NCBI GenBank assembly: GCA_046329435.1
Contig: JAXLUR010000007.1
Coordinates: 1 to 64,000, forward strand
Length of the DNA stretch: 64,000 nucleotides
Direction: 5' to 3'
Origin: M3007 sp046329435
GTDB taxonomy: Bacteria; Bacteroidota; Bacteroidia; Chitinophagales; Saprospiraceae
Position numbers and translations under genes: made by a program. Under the pieces are notes generated by a model. That model made no database searches and was not told where the DNA came from. It saw nothing but the letters and a program-made list of their open reading frames with translations. Shown here piece by piece: positions 45,101-54,608 of this stretch (position 1 is the first letter of the stretch; every line of letters starts with the position of its first letter).

Positions 45101-48100
45101 TTCCCAGCAGAATTTGTTGTACCAGCTTGGGCAGGCGCCTTTTGTGAAAGAAGGTTCGGTGTAGGCTTTCGGCCGAACGGCAAGCGGCATTCCGGCTTTG
45201 ACGATTTGCTTGACCGTTATCTGTGGCCTGAACGGGTACACCGCTGCGCCGGCAGGCTCGGTGGGCCGGGCTTCCAGTATTTGAATTTGATCGAGTCCGC
45301 GTATCCAGTCCAGCACTGGTTGCAGGCTGTCGGTCACCGGCGCCGGTGACAAAGGCTCAACGAAGGCAGACAGTTTGCCCGATACCAGTTGCCAGGCGGT
45401 TTTATCAACCGGTTTTAGCTGCCCTCCGGCCAGTTGGGTCTTGAAATTGGTCAGTGCCGTTTGGGCCAGTGAAGCGTTGTCGAAGCCGTTTGCACTTTTC
45501 AGTAGCAGGTCGCCGATGGTCAGTTCAAAGGTCCATTCCCGCGTAAATTCTTCTGTTTCAGCAGTGTAGATGTGCGGTGCGAAGGTTTGGCGCAAGGCGT
45601 CGGAAGGCTGGCCTTCTTCGGGCAGGTATTGGTTCCAAAGGGCGCTCAGCTTGCCCATGAAGTCGGTCAGCGCTTCTTCTTTGGACAAAAACACGGCGGC
45701 GGGTTCCAGCAATATTTCCTTGCGATCGGGCGACAGCCACTTGTAGCGGAACCGGTCCGGTTCCATATTCACCAGCAATGGGTCCTTCCAATTGGAAAAC
45801 CATTGAATGGTGGCCTTTTTGCGTTTGTCGCGATCGCCCGGCGTATCGAATGTTTCCGGCTGGTTAGCCAGGAAATTACCCTTCGGGTCGCGCAGGAAAT
45901 AGGTGTATTCCGGATTGCCTGCATCCCCGGTAAGCACGTAGGCATCTTTCTGGCTGGCAATTGCAGCAAGTTGATCGATTATCGCATAGGCCTCTTCAAG
46001 GCGGTCATATATGCGAAACGACCGGATGAGCAGGGCGTCGTTGTCATTGCGGAAGCGGGCGGCGTAAAATGTGCCGGCGACGTCAACAGCGCTGTAAGGC
46101 AGCCCTCTACGGTTGAGTCTTTCAAAGCATTGGTCGAGGTGTTCGGCGGCTTTGCCGGCAGTCGGGAAACTGCCCGATTGCGCAAGAGGCAGGTTGCTTT
46201 CGTCGCGGAGCAGCACGACCTGCCAGGTGTCGCCGGCCTGATGCACTTGAAAATTGGCTTTTTTCTTTGCTGCCAGCCGCCAGTCGAACCAGTCCAGCCG
46301 CCCGCAGTTTTCGTCGGGAAAAAGAGCGGTGCTGCGCAACCAGTAATCTCCCTTTTTATTGCCCGGCAAAACGGGGCAGACGGCCCTTTGGAATGCCTCG
46401 AGAAAGGGAAATTCATCGATCCCGTTTTTGAGCAGAAATGCGACATGCCCTTCCCGGGCCTGTTGGATGCTGAGCCAGGTCTGCGGACTGCGGCGCCCCG
46501 AATGGCGCTCCTGCCAGAAATATTCGTCAGGCAGTTGTCGTATATCCGGCTCAAAAGCCGCGAAATCCAGGAATTTGCTGCTCTGCTCAGGATGAGAGGT
46601 GAGACCTCTGTCGGCGGGCTTTGCGGCCTTTTTTTTGCCGGCCGGCTGCACAAATGCGGCAACTTGCCGAGTGCCGGCTTCGGCGGAGGGGTAGTGCCCG
46701 TCGCTTTGTCGCACGAGTTTGTTTTGGGCATCGCGGAGGGTCAAGCGCCAGGCTTGCTGCGGAACGACCCTGCCATTTGTTCCGAAGAGGCGTTCGACGG
46801 CGCCGAGCGGCTGCGAACGATACTCGGCCGGGCCTTTATACTCGATGATCTGTTTGGCGCCGGTATGGCTGTTTACGAGGGCGAGTTGTCCGTTTTGCTC
46901 GCCGGGCAGCAATCCTTCGCCCTGTTTCAAAGCATTGATAAATGCCTGAAAACTCTCCCGGGCGGCTGTGGGCGAGGTAAATGTCGTCGGTCCCTGGAAC
47001 AGCAAGAGACCATTGGGATCGTAAAGACTGTACGTAAACAGGGCGGGTTTGTCAAAGTCGACCGCTACGCACAGCGGAGAGTCATGCTGCTTTATTACCC
47101 CGGTCAATGCAGCCGCTTTTTGCTCCAGACCGGAGGTGTTGGCATTCAGCCAGGCCGGTTTGCGCAGGTTAAAAGCCTTGCCGCGGTTCCGGCCGAGCTC
47201 GTCATACGAGCTCAGGTATCTGGCTTTTTGAAGGGTGTATTGTTGCTGCGCCACCTGTTCGGTTTGCAGCAGGGCCGAGAATTGCAAGGAGGCAAAATCG
47301 CTGAATTGCTCGCAAAAACGCGCCAGCAAATGGTCGAGAAAGAGGTTGCGCCGCCGCTGGTAGGTTTCCGGGCTCTCCGACAGGCCTTCCAGAATCTCGC
47401 GATAATCTTTTTGGCGGTAAACGATTTCAAAAGAATAGGTGCCAGTGGCAGGGCTGTTGATAGTGCGGTAGGCATCTTCTACTCCGGCGAAAATAATCAG
47501 GTTGCCGGCAGCGGTTCGTGCTTCGGCCTCCGTGGCGTAACGCCGTTTGCTCATCAGCGCCTGCGAATGGTCGGAAGCGTAAAAAACAAACCAGTACCCG
47601 CAGGCATCCGCAATGATCTGAAGAGGGTCGAGGCCGGTTTCGGAAAGATCCCTGTGCCAGACCATTTGGGAAGCGTCTCTGGCATACGACTGGCCGTAGG
47701 ATGCATGCGGAATGATGCAGGTGTTGTCGCTCAGGGTGACCATAATGTCCTCCTCAGGGGCGCATCCGCCGGCAGGCGGTTGCAAAGGAGCGAAATCGCA
47801 GTAGGCCAGGTCGAGAGAAATAACCCGGTCTTCGTCTTTTTCAAGCACATCGAGCGCAAACGCCACGATGGCGGGGTCGACCGGCACAGCCAGTGCATCT
47901 CCGTCATTCAGGCCGGTGTCTGCAAATGAATTTTGGTAAAATCGGATCAGGCGCTCTACCTGCGGCACGCTGTCGAGCCTTTGTGTAAAAATCGTATGCT
48001 GCGTTCCGGCTTCACGCGAGGGCGCGTCGTCGGGCGCCATGGAAAACAGGTGGCGGAGATTGGCCAGCTGGGCGAGGTAGTTGGCCAGCAACTGGTCGAA

Positions 48101-49558
48101 AAATGTCAGATAGCCTTTCAGTTGAAGCGCCTGTGCCTTGCGCAGCCGCTGCCCGTCGGTCAACTTCTCGTCGGCCTGCAGCAATTCTACCAGATGGCCT
48201 TCGCCGATGCCGTAGGTGATGGGGAAATCATGTTGCACGGAGCGGTACGTCCCCAGGTCGGCCCGGAAGTTGCCTTTGGCCGGTTTTTTATCAAAACGGG
48301 TAAACGGCGAGCTGTTCGCGCCGTCGTCCTCCGGGGTGGTGGTTGTCGGGAAAAGCGCTTTTTGAACCGGTTTCAGGTCTCGCCGGATCAGTTCCAGCCG
48401 CCGGGCGGACCCCAGTTCCGGCAGTGCAATCCTGTTTTTATAAAATTTCAGGCAGGAGTTGTAAAAATCCACCCTCGGCACATGGTTTTCTGTCAATTTG
48501 AACTCCCAGATAGCAGAACTGACGCCCGCAGATGCGAAATTTACCTTCCGCCATTCGAATACGCCTTCGTCCGTACAACACTGAATATAACCTTCGATAC
48601 TCAGGTTTTGCACGGCAGCGACGCCGGCTGTTTCTGCGATCACCCTGAAAAGGTCCGACAGGCGAATGACGCGTGGGCGCTGGAATTTGTCGAGGTCGTC
48701 AGTGTCGACAAAGCCGGCAGAGGAGGGGTCGAGGGGGCGTCCTTCGAAAATTTCCTCTATACTCCGCCCTTTGTCCAGCAGTTCTTTGAGGGTGTAATAG
48801 CGTATTTCCGGCGTCAAAAAGCTGCGGACACGCGCCATGATGCCCGACCATACTTTTTCAGGGTCGGCCTCCGGCAAAAGTTCGATCTCGGCGCAAATCC
48901 GGACTTGTTCCTGTTCCAGCAAGACGGGTTGTAAAAAATCTTCGCACAGGTTTCTGTGGGCGTGCAGGGCTTCCCAAACCTGATGGAGAAGGTAGATTTC
49001 CGGGCTGGCAAACGGCGTGACATTGTCAGCGCCCTCCTTGTTGATGCAGGCGGAAGGGATGGCAGGCAACACCTCTTCCGGTTCGATGTAAACCCTGTAC
49101 AGCCCATTCAGGTAAACGGGTTGAGGAGAATGCTCCGAACCTACCACATTGACCGTTGCGCCCAATTGAACATCCTTGACCGGCTCGATCCAGGCGTTTC
49201 TGACACCGGGCACGTCCATCAACAACTTTCGGTAATCATTGATAGTCAGCGGGTTATTGGTCAGAATTTGTGCGGGCGTAAAAAAGTTGTCGTCTTTACC
49301 GGCGGCAGGCGTTTTCTGCGCCAGCAAGTCGGCCAAAGGAAGCCGGACACGGTAGCCGAGGTCGATCAGGGCAAAGCACAAGGCTTCCATGATCGTCATG
49401 CCCGGGTCGTGAAGGTTGTGATCGGTCCAGAGTTTTCCGGAATAGCGGCTGATATGGTCGATACCCAGACTTCGAAGCGTGTCGAAATCCATGTGCCCGG
49501 CAAATCGCGGATCTTGCCGTCGGATGACTTTTTTGACCGGAGTAAGCAATTCAGCCAT
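42101..49558 (-). CDS. Giant CIS baseplate protein with repeated YegP/DUF1508-like modules (Afp12-like position)
   Basis: A 2485-residue protein. The N-terminal part (about 1-650) has the baseplate signature WTDHNLHDPGMTIMEALCFAL near residue 44, LTINDYRKLLMDVPGVRNAW near 103, and KGYLTFFDQLLANYL near 485, typical of the large Bacteroidota CIS baseplate proteins. From about 655 to 1990 there are about twelve short units of the form beta-beta-(S/T)xxxY/F-(S/T)xxEAxxA-helix, resembling YegP/DUF1508. A Cys-rich zone lies near 1480-1800 (CGCACHQPGCC). The block EHILLRPG near 2000 returns to baseplate-type sequence, and an Ala-rich C-terminus ends KKKKAKK. It corresponds in gene order to Afp12 but is much larger than that protein. 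Confidence 0.85.
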   Translation of the reverse strand: MAELLTPVKKVIRRQDPRFAGHMDFDTLRSLGIDHISRYSGKLWTDHNLHDPGMTIMEALCFALIDLGYRVRLPLADLLAQKTPAAGKDDNFFTPAQILTNNPLTINDYRKLLMDVPGVRNAWIEPVKDVQLGATVNVVGSEHSPQPVYLNGLYRVYIEPEEVLPAIPSACINKEGADNVTPFASPEIYLLHQVWEALHAHRNLCEDFLQPVLLEQEQVRICAEIELLPEADPEKVWSGIMARVRSFLTPEIRYYTLKELLDKGRSIEEIFEGRPLDPSSAGFVDTDDLDKFQRPRVIRLSDLFRVIAETAGVAAVQNLSIEGYIQCCTDEGVFEWRKVNFASAGVSSAIWEFKLTENHVPRVDFYNSCLKFYKNRIALPELGSARRLELIRRDLKPVQKALFPTTTTPEDDGANSSPFTRFDKKPAKGNFRADLGTYRSVQHDFPITYGIGEGHLVELLQADEKLTDGQRLRKAQALQLKGYLTFFDQLLANYLAQLANLRHLFSMAPDDAPSREAGTQHTIFTQRLDSVPQVERLIRFYQNSFADTGLNDGDALAVPVDPAIVAFALDVLEKDEDRVISLDLAYCDFAPLQPPAGGCAPEEDIMVTLSDNTCIIPHASYGQSYARDASQMVWHRDLSETGLDPLQIIADACGYWFVFYASDHSQALMSKRRYATEAEARTAAGNLIIFAGVEDAYRTINSPATGTYSFEIVYRQKDYREILEGLSESPETYQRRRNLFLDHLLARFCEQFSDFASLQFSALLQTEQVAQQQYTLQKARYLSSYDELGRNRGKAFNLRKPAWLNANTSGLEQKAAALTGVIKQHDSPLCVAVDFDKPALFTYSLYDPNGLLLFQGPTTFTSPTAARESFQAFINALKQGEGLLPGEQNGQLALVNSHTGAKQIIEYKGPAEYRSQPLGAVERLFGTNGRVVPQQAWRLTLRDAQNKLVRQSDGHYPSAEAGTRQVAAFVQPAGKKKAAKPADRGLTSHPEQSSKFLDFAAFEPDIRQLPDEYFWQERHSGRRSPQTWLSIQQAREGHVAFLLKNGIDEFPFLEAFQRAVCPVLPGNKKGDYWLRSTALFPDENCGRLDWFDWRLAAKKKANFQVHQAGDTWQVVLLRDESNLPLAQSGSFPTAGKAAEHLDQCFERLNRRGLPYSAVDVAGTFYAARFRNDNDALLIRSFRIYDRLEEAYAIIDQLAAIASQKDAYVLTGDAGNPEYTYFLRDPKGNFLANQPETFDTPGDRDKRKKATIQWFSNWKDPLLVNMEPDRFRYKWLSPDRKEILLEPAAVFLSKEEALTDFMGKLSALWNQYLPEEGQPSDALRQTFAPHIYTAETEEFTREWTFELTIGDLLLKSANGFDNASLAQTALTNFKTQLAGGQLKPVDKTAWQLVSGKLSAFVEPLSPAPVTDSLQPVLDWIRGLDQIQILEARPTEPAGAAVYPFRPQITVKQIVKAGMPLAVRPKAYTEPSFTKGACPSWYNKFCWEDWYDKPPAGCNEIPDWLELCLDGRDVTVKADTPDENGCRSVFRYALRCARPVSMPGLGQPIPKDTVLWQSTSSYDSEAEAIAAFHDNFYKVLQAANNPANYQPAGQCIAWEPPPVAPDASTAAAAPCLPCPSGSPFVEVPCSTRQMLSQHTAGLADLLAALARTYPVFQVLVPDEQCGCACHQPGCCAGQKESMPDCNGQASAAPVQYKFHVYAPSSNADAASWSGQVLWESPRCFDNPADAWAAFRMLLRMIADGDACRVIDNQCSDCGKALGIMEVLLEKTQFDPVVVQTCDLATFYRQAAHARAFYLTPVFSCNSDNEADARFTIKVVGRDYLTARHPGVYLSPSDACAAMNEALELIQAANGNDPEWCTLADRDETSIKAGLRLEKVEKIDGYVLQVRYTPLQGASRILLESFDHVPAPQGATEADIDKAMSGLADRFCKLLKNPGLNLRLSSPKDCTPFTFDLVDSASNSGVLAENPGRYTTLTEAEQVMERIKECLFAESMYLVEHILLRPGMAGMDYCRPGVPADRCYPHIGSAFTWPMTNENWFWEKGSCHQPSHSNTSETGFTPPFALPGSTDCALEWQDKPVDPSCPASEDKSLYLPFTDPYSCWATVVLPGYTPRFSNPDFRRFVEDTLRKEAPAHVALCIRWLSPEGICCFEALYKRWTTWLRTGEKGCLLSADQCPTCTNEGKGLNFQQLNEMDPGCALETFLQYTIFDLEATTPGATDSAAGPCNCSPANVSTNDVVRDNQREEAAYRPVCHLMFHRDPVEPGDCQAPEQPDNEEPPIQIIPDAPTPELIAVAPVNLTIAETGKTSKTAAAPASGRQSADKMAGATDIKLILQRQNEHKTGVVAQKAAFENEGHAPDIFEQAEHYILHNAAIRHLPPLLRLLAPEGSAAGKNLPPALYGLLQLALFRALDQLALEHPVNLPEDARTDLREVRKALLSAGLSPATALEGWKPDFLAHHAQSGTVAEIQAMLVSNDPPNSKKKKAKK
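43590..47593 (-). repeat. Array of about twelve YegP/DUF1508-like protein repeats
   Basis: Within the giant baseplate gene, repeat units start at about residues 655, 832, 932, 1108, 1216, 1268, 1338, 1528, 1692, 1811, 1883 and 1950. Each has a hydrophobic strand, a turn with D/N-G or similar, a second strand ending with a W/L-x-S/G, an aromatic near an S/T-x-x-x-A helix start. Examples are YSLYDPNGLLLFQG, YFLRDPKGNFLANQ and FELTIGDLLLKSANG. The copies are diverged, not DNA-level duplicates, so they are old. Confidence 0.65.
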
Positions 49559-49596
49559 TGGTTTGCAAAAGGTTTTATACGAGGGCGACAGGCTAC

Positions 49597-52500
49597 TTAT
49601 ACCAGAATGGGTTCCTGTTGTCCGTCGTTGGTCTGGGTATTCGGGTTGTTGTTGTTACACGGGTTGGGTTGCATGTCAGGCGGGCATGCCGGTTTGGGGC
49701 CCGGGCAAACGGTAATAATGCCTGCGGTCAGAATAGACCGCGCGGACAGGGGTTCGATGATGGCCTGGAATTCGGCATCTTTCGGAGTGCCTTTCGACTC
49801 ATGACTCATGAGCAGGCTGGTGACGAAATCGACGTAGGGCAGGCTTTCCACGAACTTGAGCAGATCGGAATAGTACACGGCTTGCCCGAAGCGCAATTTT
49901 TCGTTGTCGCCCAGGTACCAGGGAGCCAGGAAGTGGGCGATGTCTTTTTGCAGCTGGGCTTCGTAGTATTTCTGGTCCAGGTTTTTGAGGAGGACGACTT
50001 CGATGTTGACGTGAATGCCTTCGTAGCGGGGATTGAACACCCTGATGCGGGCAAAAGGGCTGCTTCGGCGGCAGACTTCCTCTTCGATACTTTCCAGCAG
50101 GCTGATGGGTACCCGAGGAGTAATGTTTTCACCCGCTTTCAGCCGGGTCAGGTCAGGAATTACCACCAGTGTAACGAATCCTGGCGCCCATTCGAGGTCC
50201 TGGTGATGGCGGGCTGCGCCAAGCGCCATATCGTGCGGGATGCATTTGACTTTATACACTTCCGGGAAGGCATCAAGCACTATTCTCTCGTAGTCGAAAG
50301 CATTGATTGCCCGGCCTTTGTGGCGCAGGCGTTCGGCTGCGCGCTGGTAAAAGGCGGCTTTGCTTGCTCCCGTATCCTCTGCTTCCCTGCCTCCGAACGA
50401 CTCATAGGGTTGTCCGACTTTTTTGACATTTGCATCGGCAACGCGCAGTTTGGCCAGGCTGCCAGCAGGCAACGGCGTGGCGCTGCGGGCGGGATCGTGT
50501 TGCGGTGTAAGGGCAAAGGTTGCCCGTACGGCCTGCGTATGCACGCCGATGGTTTCGCACACGGCGCGGGTATTGGCAGGCGCTGCGACCTTTATCCAGT
50601 GCAAGCCCCTTGGGAGAAGGGTGTTTTCCGGTCCGTTGGTAATATCGGGTGGTACGGCGATCTTGACGATACCGCTGGCGGTCAGGCCTTTGGTGCCATC
50701 GTCGAGTATTTCGAAGCCTTCGCGCAGGTCGCGCCATTCATTGTTGCTGAGGTATTGCCAGGCGATGCGCGCTTTTTCCACTTCCGAATCGGCGCTCGCT
50801 TCGGCCAGCTGGAAAAGCAGGTTGAGGTTGCTGCCGGGTGTTAGGTTTTTCAAACCGATGTAAAGGGTGCCTTCGGCAGGGCCTTTCAGGTCGGTACCGA
50901 GGGCAAAGGCAGCAGCCGGCGGAGCAGCGACCAGGAGCGGCTCGTTTGAAAATGCTTCCTGTTTGAACGTGTCGGGGTAGGCATGGAGGTGGATAAAGTT
51001 AATATCCTGGGTTTCGGCATTGGCGATGTAGTCCAGAGAGATGTATTTAAGGGTAGGAGTGTAGGGTTCGAATGGGATGGGTATGCCGCCGTTTTGGGCT
51101 ATAATGGCTTCTGATCGTTTTGAAAACAGATATGTAATAATACCCTGAATTCTGTAGCGTAAAGACAGGGCATCTGGTATCGTAATATTGCTGTTTAGAA
51201 CAGCCTGGACTCGATCAATAATGTCAGAAAGGCGATCATTTACACCATCTGAGTATCTGGCGACCATTTCCTGGTCGTTTTGTACGAGATCAAAAGGAGG
51301 GTCAGGGGGGATTGGCAACGTCAACAGATGTCCTTCCATTTCCTCCAACAGCAGGCTTAGCGCTGTTTTAAGCTGATCAAAGGCTTCAGTAATGGCTATT
51401 GGGACGCTGATTGGAATAGGATCGGGGAATGGGGAAGCGGCCCAGACCAGATAACTCTCTATTTTTTGTTTTTGGGCAAACAAACCCTGTACAACAGTAT
51501 CAATCTGAGTTGATAAAAGTGTTGAAGCGTTGCCCTTTATGGTAATAAGTTTGGAAATAATTACATTGATAACATCATCAAGACCGTCGTCAAAGCGCTC
51601 AACATCAGTGTTGTTGGGGGGGTCATGATGTAAAGTTGAGCTCGTTATTGATGAATATATCGGCGATACTAAATCATTGACACCTTTTGGTGTGCCCGCA
51701 AGTTGTTTCAATAAATCATCCACCATTTCCTGAAGCAGGTCCTCCAGATTAGAAGGCGGATTGTTCACATCATCGTATTTTCTGACTGCGCCAGGGACGT
51801 CTTTTACACCATCCGGATATTTGCCGAATGCGAGCATTTGCCTTGCAAGGACAAATGGATAATCCCTGTGAAGGAAATCCTGCTCGTATAGTTGTAGGCT
51901 TAAAAAGCCATTCCTGGTATCCGTTTTTAATGAGGATAAAGGGGTTCTTATTTCACTGTCAAATTTTTGGATAAATGCCGGTACATTAAAATTTGAAGAT
52001 GTAAACTGAATAGTTTGAATGGTTTCGCCTTGTGGCGCACAAGAGAAACTGACACTGGCTTTGTCCTCGAATAATTCTCTTGGAGGACTGATCGTTTCTT
52101 TTATCCATACGCCATCTTCCAGAATACTGGCTTTTATCTTGAAATCCTCCTTATGAATAAGGGGGTTGTTCCGGTAGGCATAGTAGTGTTCTCCGAAATT
52201 GGTTGGAAGATCCTTCCATTCCAGGTTAACCGATACTGTTTCCCATTTCTTTAGAAAAACCTCTCTGCTGCCGATATAGAAATTCGGCCCGGTTTGATTC
52301 GGATCAGGAGTAAGCACTTCCACCACACTAAACCCCGGCACCTCCGGCCGTGTCCCGAACGGAAAGATCGGGCTGTTGACATCCTGTACGTTTTCGTCGT
52401 TTTGCACCACGATATTGCGCACGCCGCAAACTTCCACTTTGATGGCGGCTTTGGTGATTTGGGTATTTCCGAAGAAATCCCAGAGCGACACATAAACACC

Positions 52501-54606
52501 CGAGCCGGATACGCCTTTTTCAAAACAACAGGCCGGGTCGCCGGTGGCATTGGGGCACCAGATTTTAATATCAGGGTCAACTTCAAATTTCGCTACGGGG
52601 AGATCAGTGCCCAGGTCTTCCTTGAGGTTCTCTTTGCTGAAGAACGTAACACCGGGTTGTTTGGGGCTCAAAAGCGCGCGAATAGTGAGGGTGAATACCC
52701 CCTCGCTGCTCTTGTCACTTATGCTGATTGAATTATACGCCACATCCCCGGCTGATTCCACAACACTGCCAAGATCGACGGGTATCCATTCTTTTTCCCC
52801 GCTCAGGGAGAGTTTCAAAGTGGTCCTTCGGGTTATTTTTTCCAGTATGGTGTAATCGCTCGTCTCGTTTCCGCCCGACTTGTCTTCGGGTTTTAAACAA
52901 TCCAACAGCGTTTCGGCGGATTTCCAAAGCTGGCGGTCTGTATCATTCGGGTCCGTAGCGCAAACATTTTCGCATTCACCGATATTCGTATCAGACCCTG
53001 CCGGCTGCGGGCATTGACTGACCGGTAAAAAACAGGGTTCGGATTCGGACCAGGTGGAATACGGATTTCGGTGTTCGAGCCAGCTGCGAATCAACTGTTG
53101 CCCGGCAGGCGACAAGCCTTCCTGCTGGGCCTGTTTCAAGGCCTCGTCTGTGATGACATGAAATACGCGCCCAATTTGTTGCTGCCCGTCATGATTCAGT
53201 TTATCGAATATCTTTTCTTCGCCATTGTAACGGCACGTCAGGGTAAACGTGATTTTCCGGGTCCCCTCCTGTAAAAACAACACGGGCGATGCCAAAACAA
53301 ACCCCATACGCGCCGACGGGTGGCTTTGGGGCGCTGTTTTTCCTTTCGGGACGAGTTTGCTGAGCTTGCTGCCCAGTGTCGGCCAGGTTTTACTCTGCTG
53401 CTCGCCAAAAGCTTCGCCTTTGCCATCGGCGGAATCGGCCTTGGTGGCGATGTACAATCCTTCGGTTGCACTGCTGACTTGTAGCCCATCTTCCTCATCG
53501 CACACGGCGGTAGCCACGGTTTGCCGAAACAGGGTCAGCAATTGCTCCACCTTTGCCTTGTCCACCACGATTTCCTCATCGAGCGTGAAGTCGATTTCCT
53601 TGCCCAGCGAATCCTTGCCGTCTTTCACGGCCGTTCCTTTTTTCAACAGGTAACGATCCAGGTTTTGCTGGACCTCAAACACCAGGTGCGCGGCATCCGG
53701 GCGCGGCTTGCGCGGGCTCAGGTGCAGCACTGTTTCAAAAAAATATTCCAGGTGTAACTTGCTCAGGCCGTTCAGGTCTTTGCCAAACAACTCGAACAGT
53801 TGCAAAAATGCGAAGACCAGTCCCAGGTGAGGCGGGTGATTTTGCTGATATGCTTCGGTCGCAGGGTACAAGGTTTCGGGCAGAAATGCCGGCGCCTCGG
53901 CAACGACGCGTTGCAAAACGCCCAGTGCTGCCGTCCCCTCGTGATAAAATTCAAGTGCAATCTGACGGTACAATGCATCCGCTGCCAGTGCATCATCACT
54001 CCCGTCGGTTTGCACATACAGGTCGGGCAAGTCAATTCCCCAGGAGTCCGTCTCTATAAACCGCTGAAAATCAGGCATTGAAAGGCCGGACTTTTTGTAA
54101 AAACGCCTGCTTTGTAGAATCAGGTTGGTTAATGAGGCGCTCAGTTCGGTCCGTATGGCATTGTCCCAAAGGGTAATCAGCGCGTTGGGTTGTCCCTGCA
54201 GGATATAAAATGAGTCGTTGAGGGTGTAATAGAGGTCGTTGACGACAAAATCCCGAAGCAACCGCAAGGTTTCCGGGGCAGGCTGGTTGTCGACCGAGGT
54301 GGCAAGGGTAGCAAGGGTGTTTGTTAAATCGTCCGTATTGGTTTTAATAAGACGGGCCAGCACGAAAGGCGGGCTGTCCGAAAAAAAGCGTTGCCAGTTA
54401 TCAATCGCCAGAACAGGGCGTTCCGGGTCGGGCTGATAGAAATTGACCTGCCGGGCAAAATCAGCGATAAAAAGGAGACGTTCGGCCAGGGTAGCGCCAT
54501 CGACAGGGGCGCTGTCGGGCGACAACGCAGACAGCGCCCGGTGGCGTTGACTGGTACCAGGGGCGTTTTTAAATGGATGAGCCGGCAGCGCTAGGCAGTT
54601 TTTCAT
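49597..54606 (-). CDS. Baseplate J-like CIS protein (Afp11/gp6-like)
   Basis: A 1669-residue baseplate wedge protein. The N-terminal third is helical with LFIADFARQVNFYQPD near residue 45; the middle is beta-rich; and the C-terminal third is a baseplate J/gp47 domain: ERLRHKGRAINAFDYERIVL near 1430, VTLVVIPDLTRLKAGENITP near 1480, and the terminal region YSDLLKFVESLPYVDFVTSL near 1580. An insertion of about 240 residues (935-1179), mostly helical and AT-rich at DNA level, sits before PYTPTLKYISLDYIA. The ATG at 54606 is 2 bases downstream of the gp25-like gene stop. It would form the baseplate wedge with the gp25-like and giant proteins. Confidence 0.9.
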   Translation of the reverse strand: MKNCLALPAHPFKNAPGTSQRHRALSALSPDSAPVDGATLAERLLFIADFARQVNFYQPDPERPVLAIDNWQRFFSDSPPFVLARLIKTNTDDLTNTLATLATSVDNQPAPETLRLLRDFVVNDLYYTLNDSFYILQGQPNALITLWDNAIRTELSASLTNLILQSRRFYKKSGLSMPDFQRFIETDSWGIDLPDLYVQTDGSDDALAADALYRQIALEFYHEGTAALGVLQRVVAEAPAFLPETLYPATEAYQQNHPPHLGLVFAFLQLFELFGKDLNGLSKLHLEYFFETVLHLSPRKPRPDAAHLVFEVQQNLDRYLLKKGTAVKDGKDSLGKEIDFTLDEEIVVDKAKVEQLLTLFRQTVATAVCDEEDGLQVSSATEGLYIATKADSADGKGEAFGEQQSKTWPTLGSKLSKLVPKGKTAPQSHPSARMGFVLASPVLFLQEGTRKITFTLTCRYNGEEKIFDKLNHDGQQQIGRVFHVITDEALKQAQQEGLSPAGQQLIRSWLEHRNPYSTWSESEPCFLPVSQCPQPAGSDTNIGECENVCATDPNDTDRQLWKSAETLLDCLKPEDKSGGNETSDYTILEKITRRTTLKLSLSGEKEWIPVDLGSVVESAGDVAYNSISISDKSSEGVFTLTIRALLSPKQPGVTFFSKENLKEDLGTDLPVAKFEVDPDIKIWCPNATGDPACCFEKGVSGSGVYVSLWDFFGNTQITKAAIKVEVCGVRNIVVQNDENVQDVNSPIFPFGTRPEVPGFSVVEVLTPDPNQTGPNFYIGSREVFLKKWETVSVNLEWKDLPTNFGEHYYAYRNNPLIHKEDFKIKASILEDGVWIKETISPPRELFEDKASVSFSCAPQGETIQTIQFTSSNFNVPAFIQKFDSEIRTPLSSLKTDTRNGFLSLQLYEQDFLHRDYPFVLARQMLAFGKYPDGVKDVPGAVRKYDDVNNPPSNLEDLLQEMVDDLLKQLAGTPKGVNDLVSPIYSSITSSTLHHDPPNNTDVERFDDGLDDVINVIISKLITIKGNASTLLSTQIDTVVQGLFAQKQKIESYLVWAASPFPDPIPISVPIAITEAFDQLKTALSLLLEEMEGHLLTLPIPPDPPFDLVQNDQEMVARYSDGVNDRLSDIIDRVQAVLNSNITIPDALSLRYRIQGIITYLFSKRSEAIIAQNGGIPIPFEPYTPTLKYISLDYIANAETQDINFIHLHAYPDTFKQEAFSNEPLLVAAPPAAAFALGTDLKGPAEGTLYIGLKNLTPGSNLNLLFQLAEASADSEVEKARIAWQYLSNNEWRDLREGFEILDDGTKGLTASGIVKIAVPPDITNGPENTLLPRGLHWIKVAAPANTRAVCETIGVHTQAVRATFALTPQHDPARSATPLPAGSLAKLRVADANVKKVGQPYESFGGREAEDTGASKAAFYQRAAERLRHKGRAINAFDYERIVLDAFPEVYKVKCIPHDMALGAARHHQDLEWAPGFVTLVVIPDLTRLKAGENITPRVPISLLESIEEEVCRRSSPFARIRVFNPRYEGIHVNIEVVLLKNLDQKYYEAQLQKDIAHFLAPWYLGDNEKLRFGQAVYYSDLLKFVESLPYVDFVTSLLMSHESKGTPKDAEFQAIIEPLSARSILTAGIITVCPGPKPACPPDMQPNPCNNNNPNTQTNDGQQEPILV

Positions 54607-54608
54607 GG

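Noticed and set aside
45572..47929. Long plus-strand open frame (about 785 codons) opposite the giant baseplate gene
   Set aside because: It lies fully antisense to a strongly supported gene, has no domain, and arises from GC-rich codon bias in the real frame.
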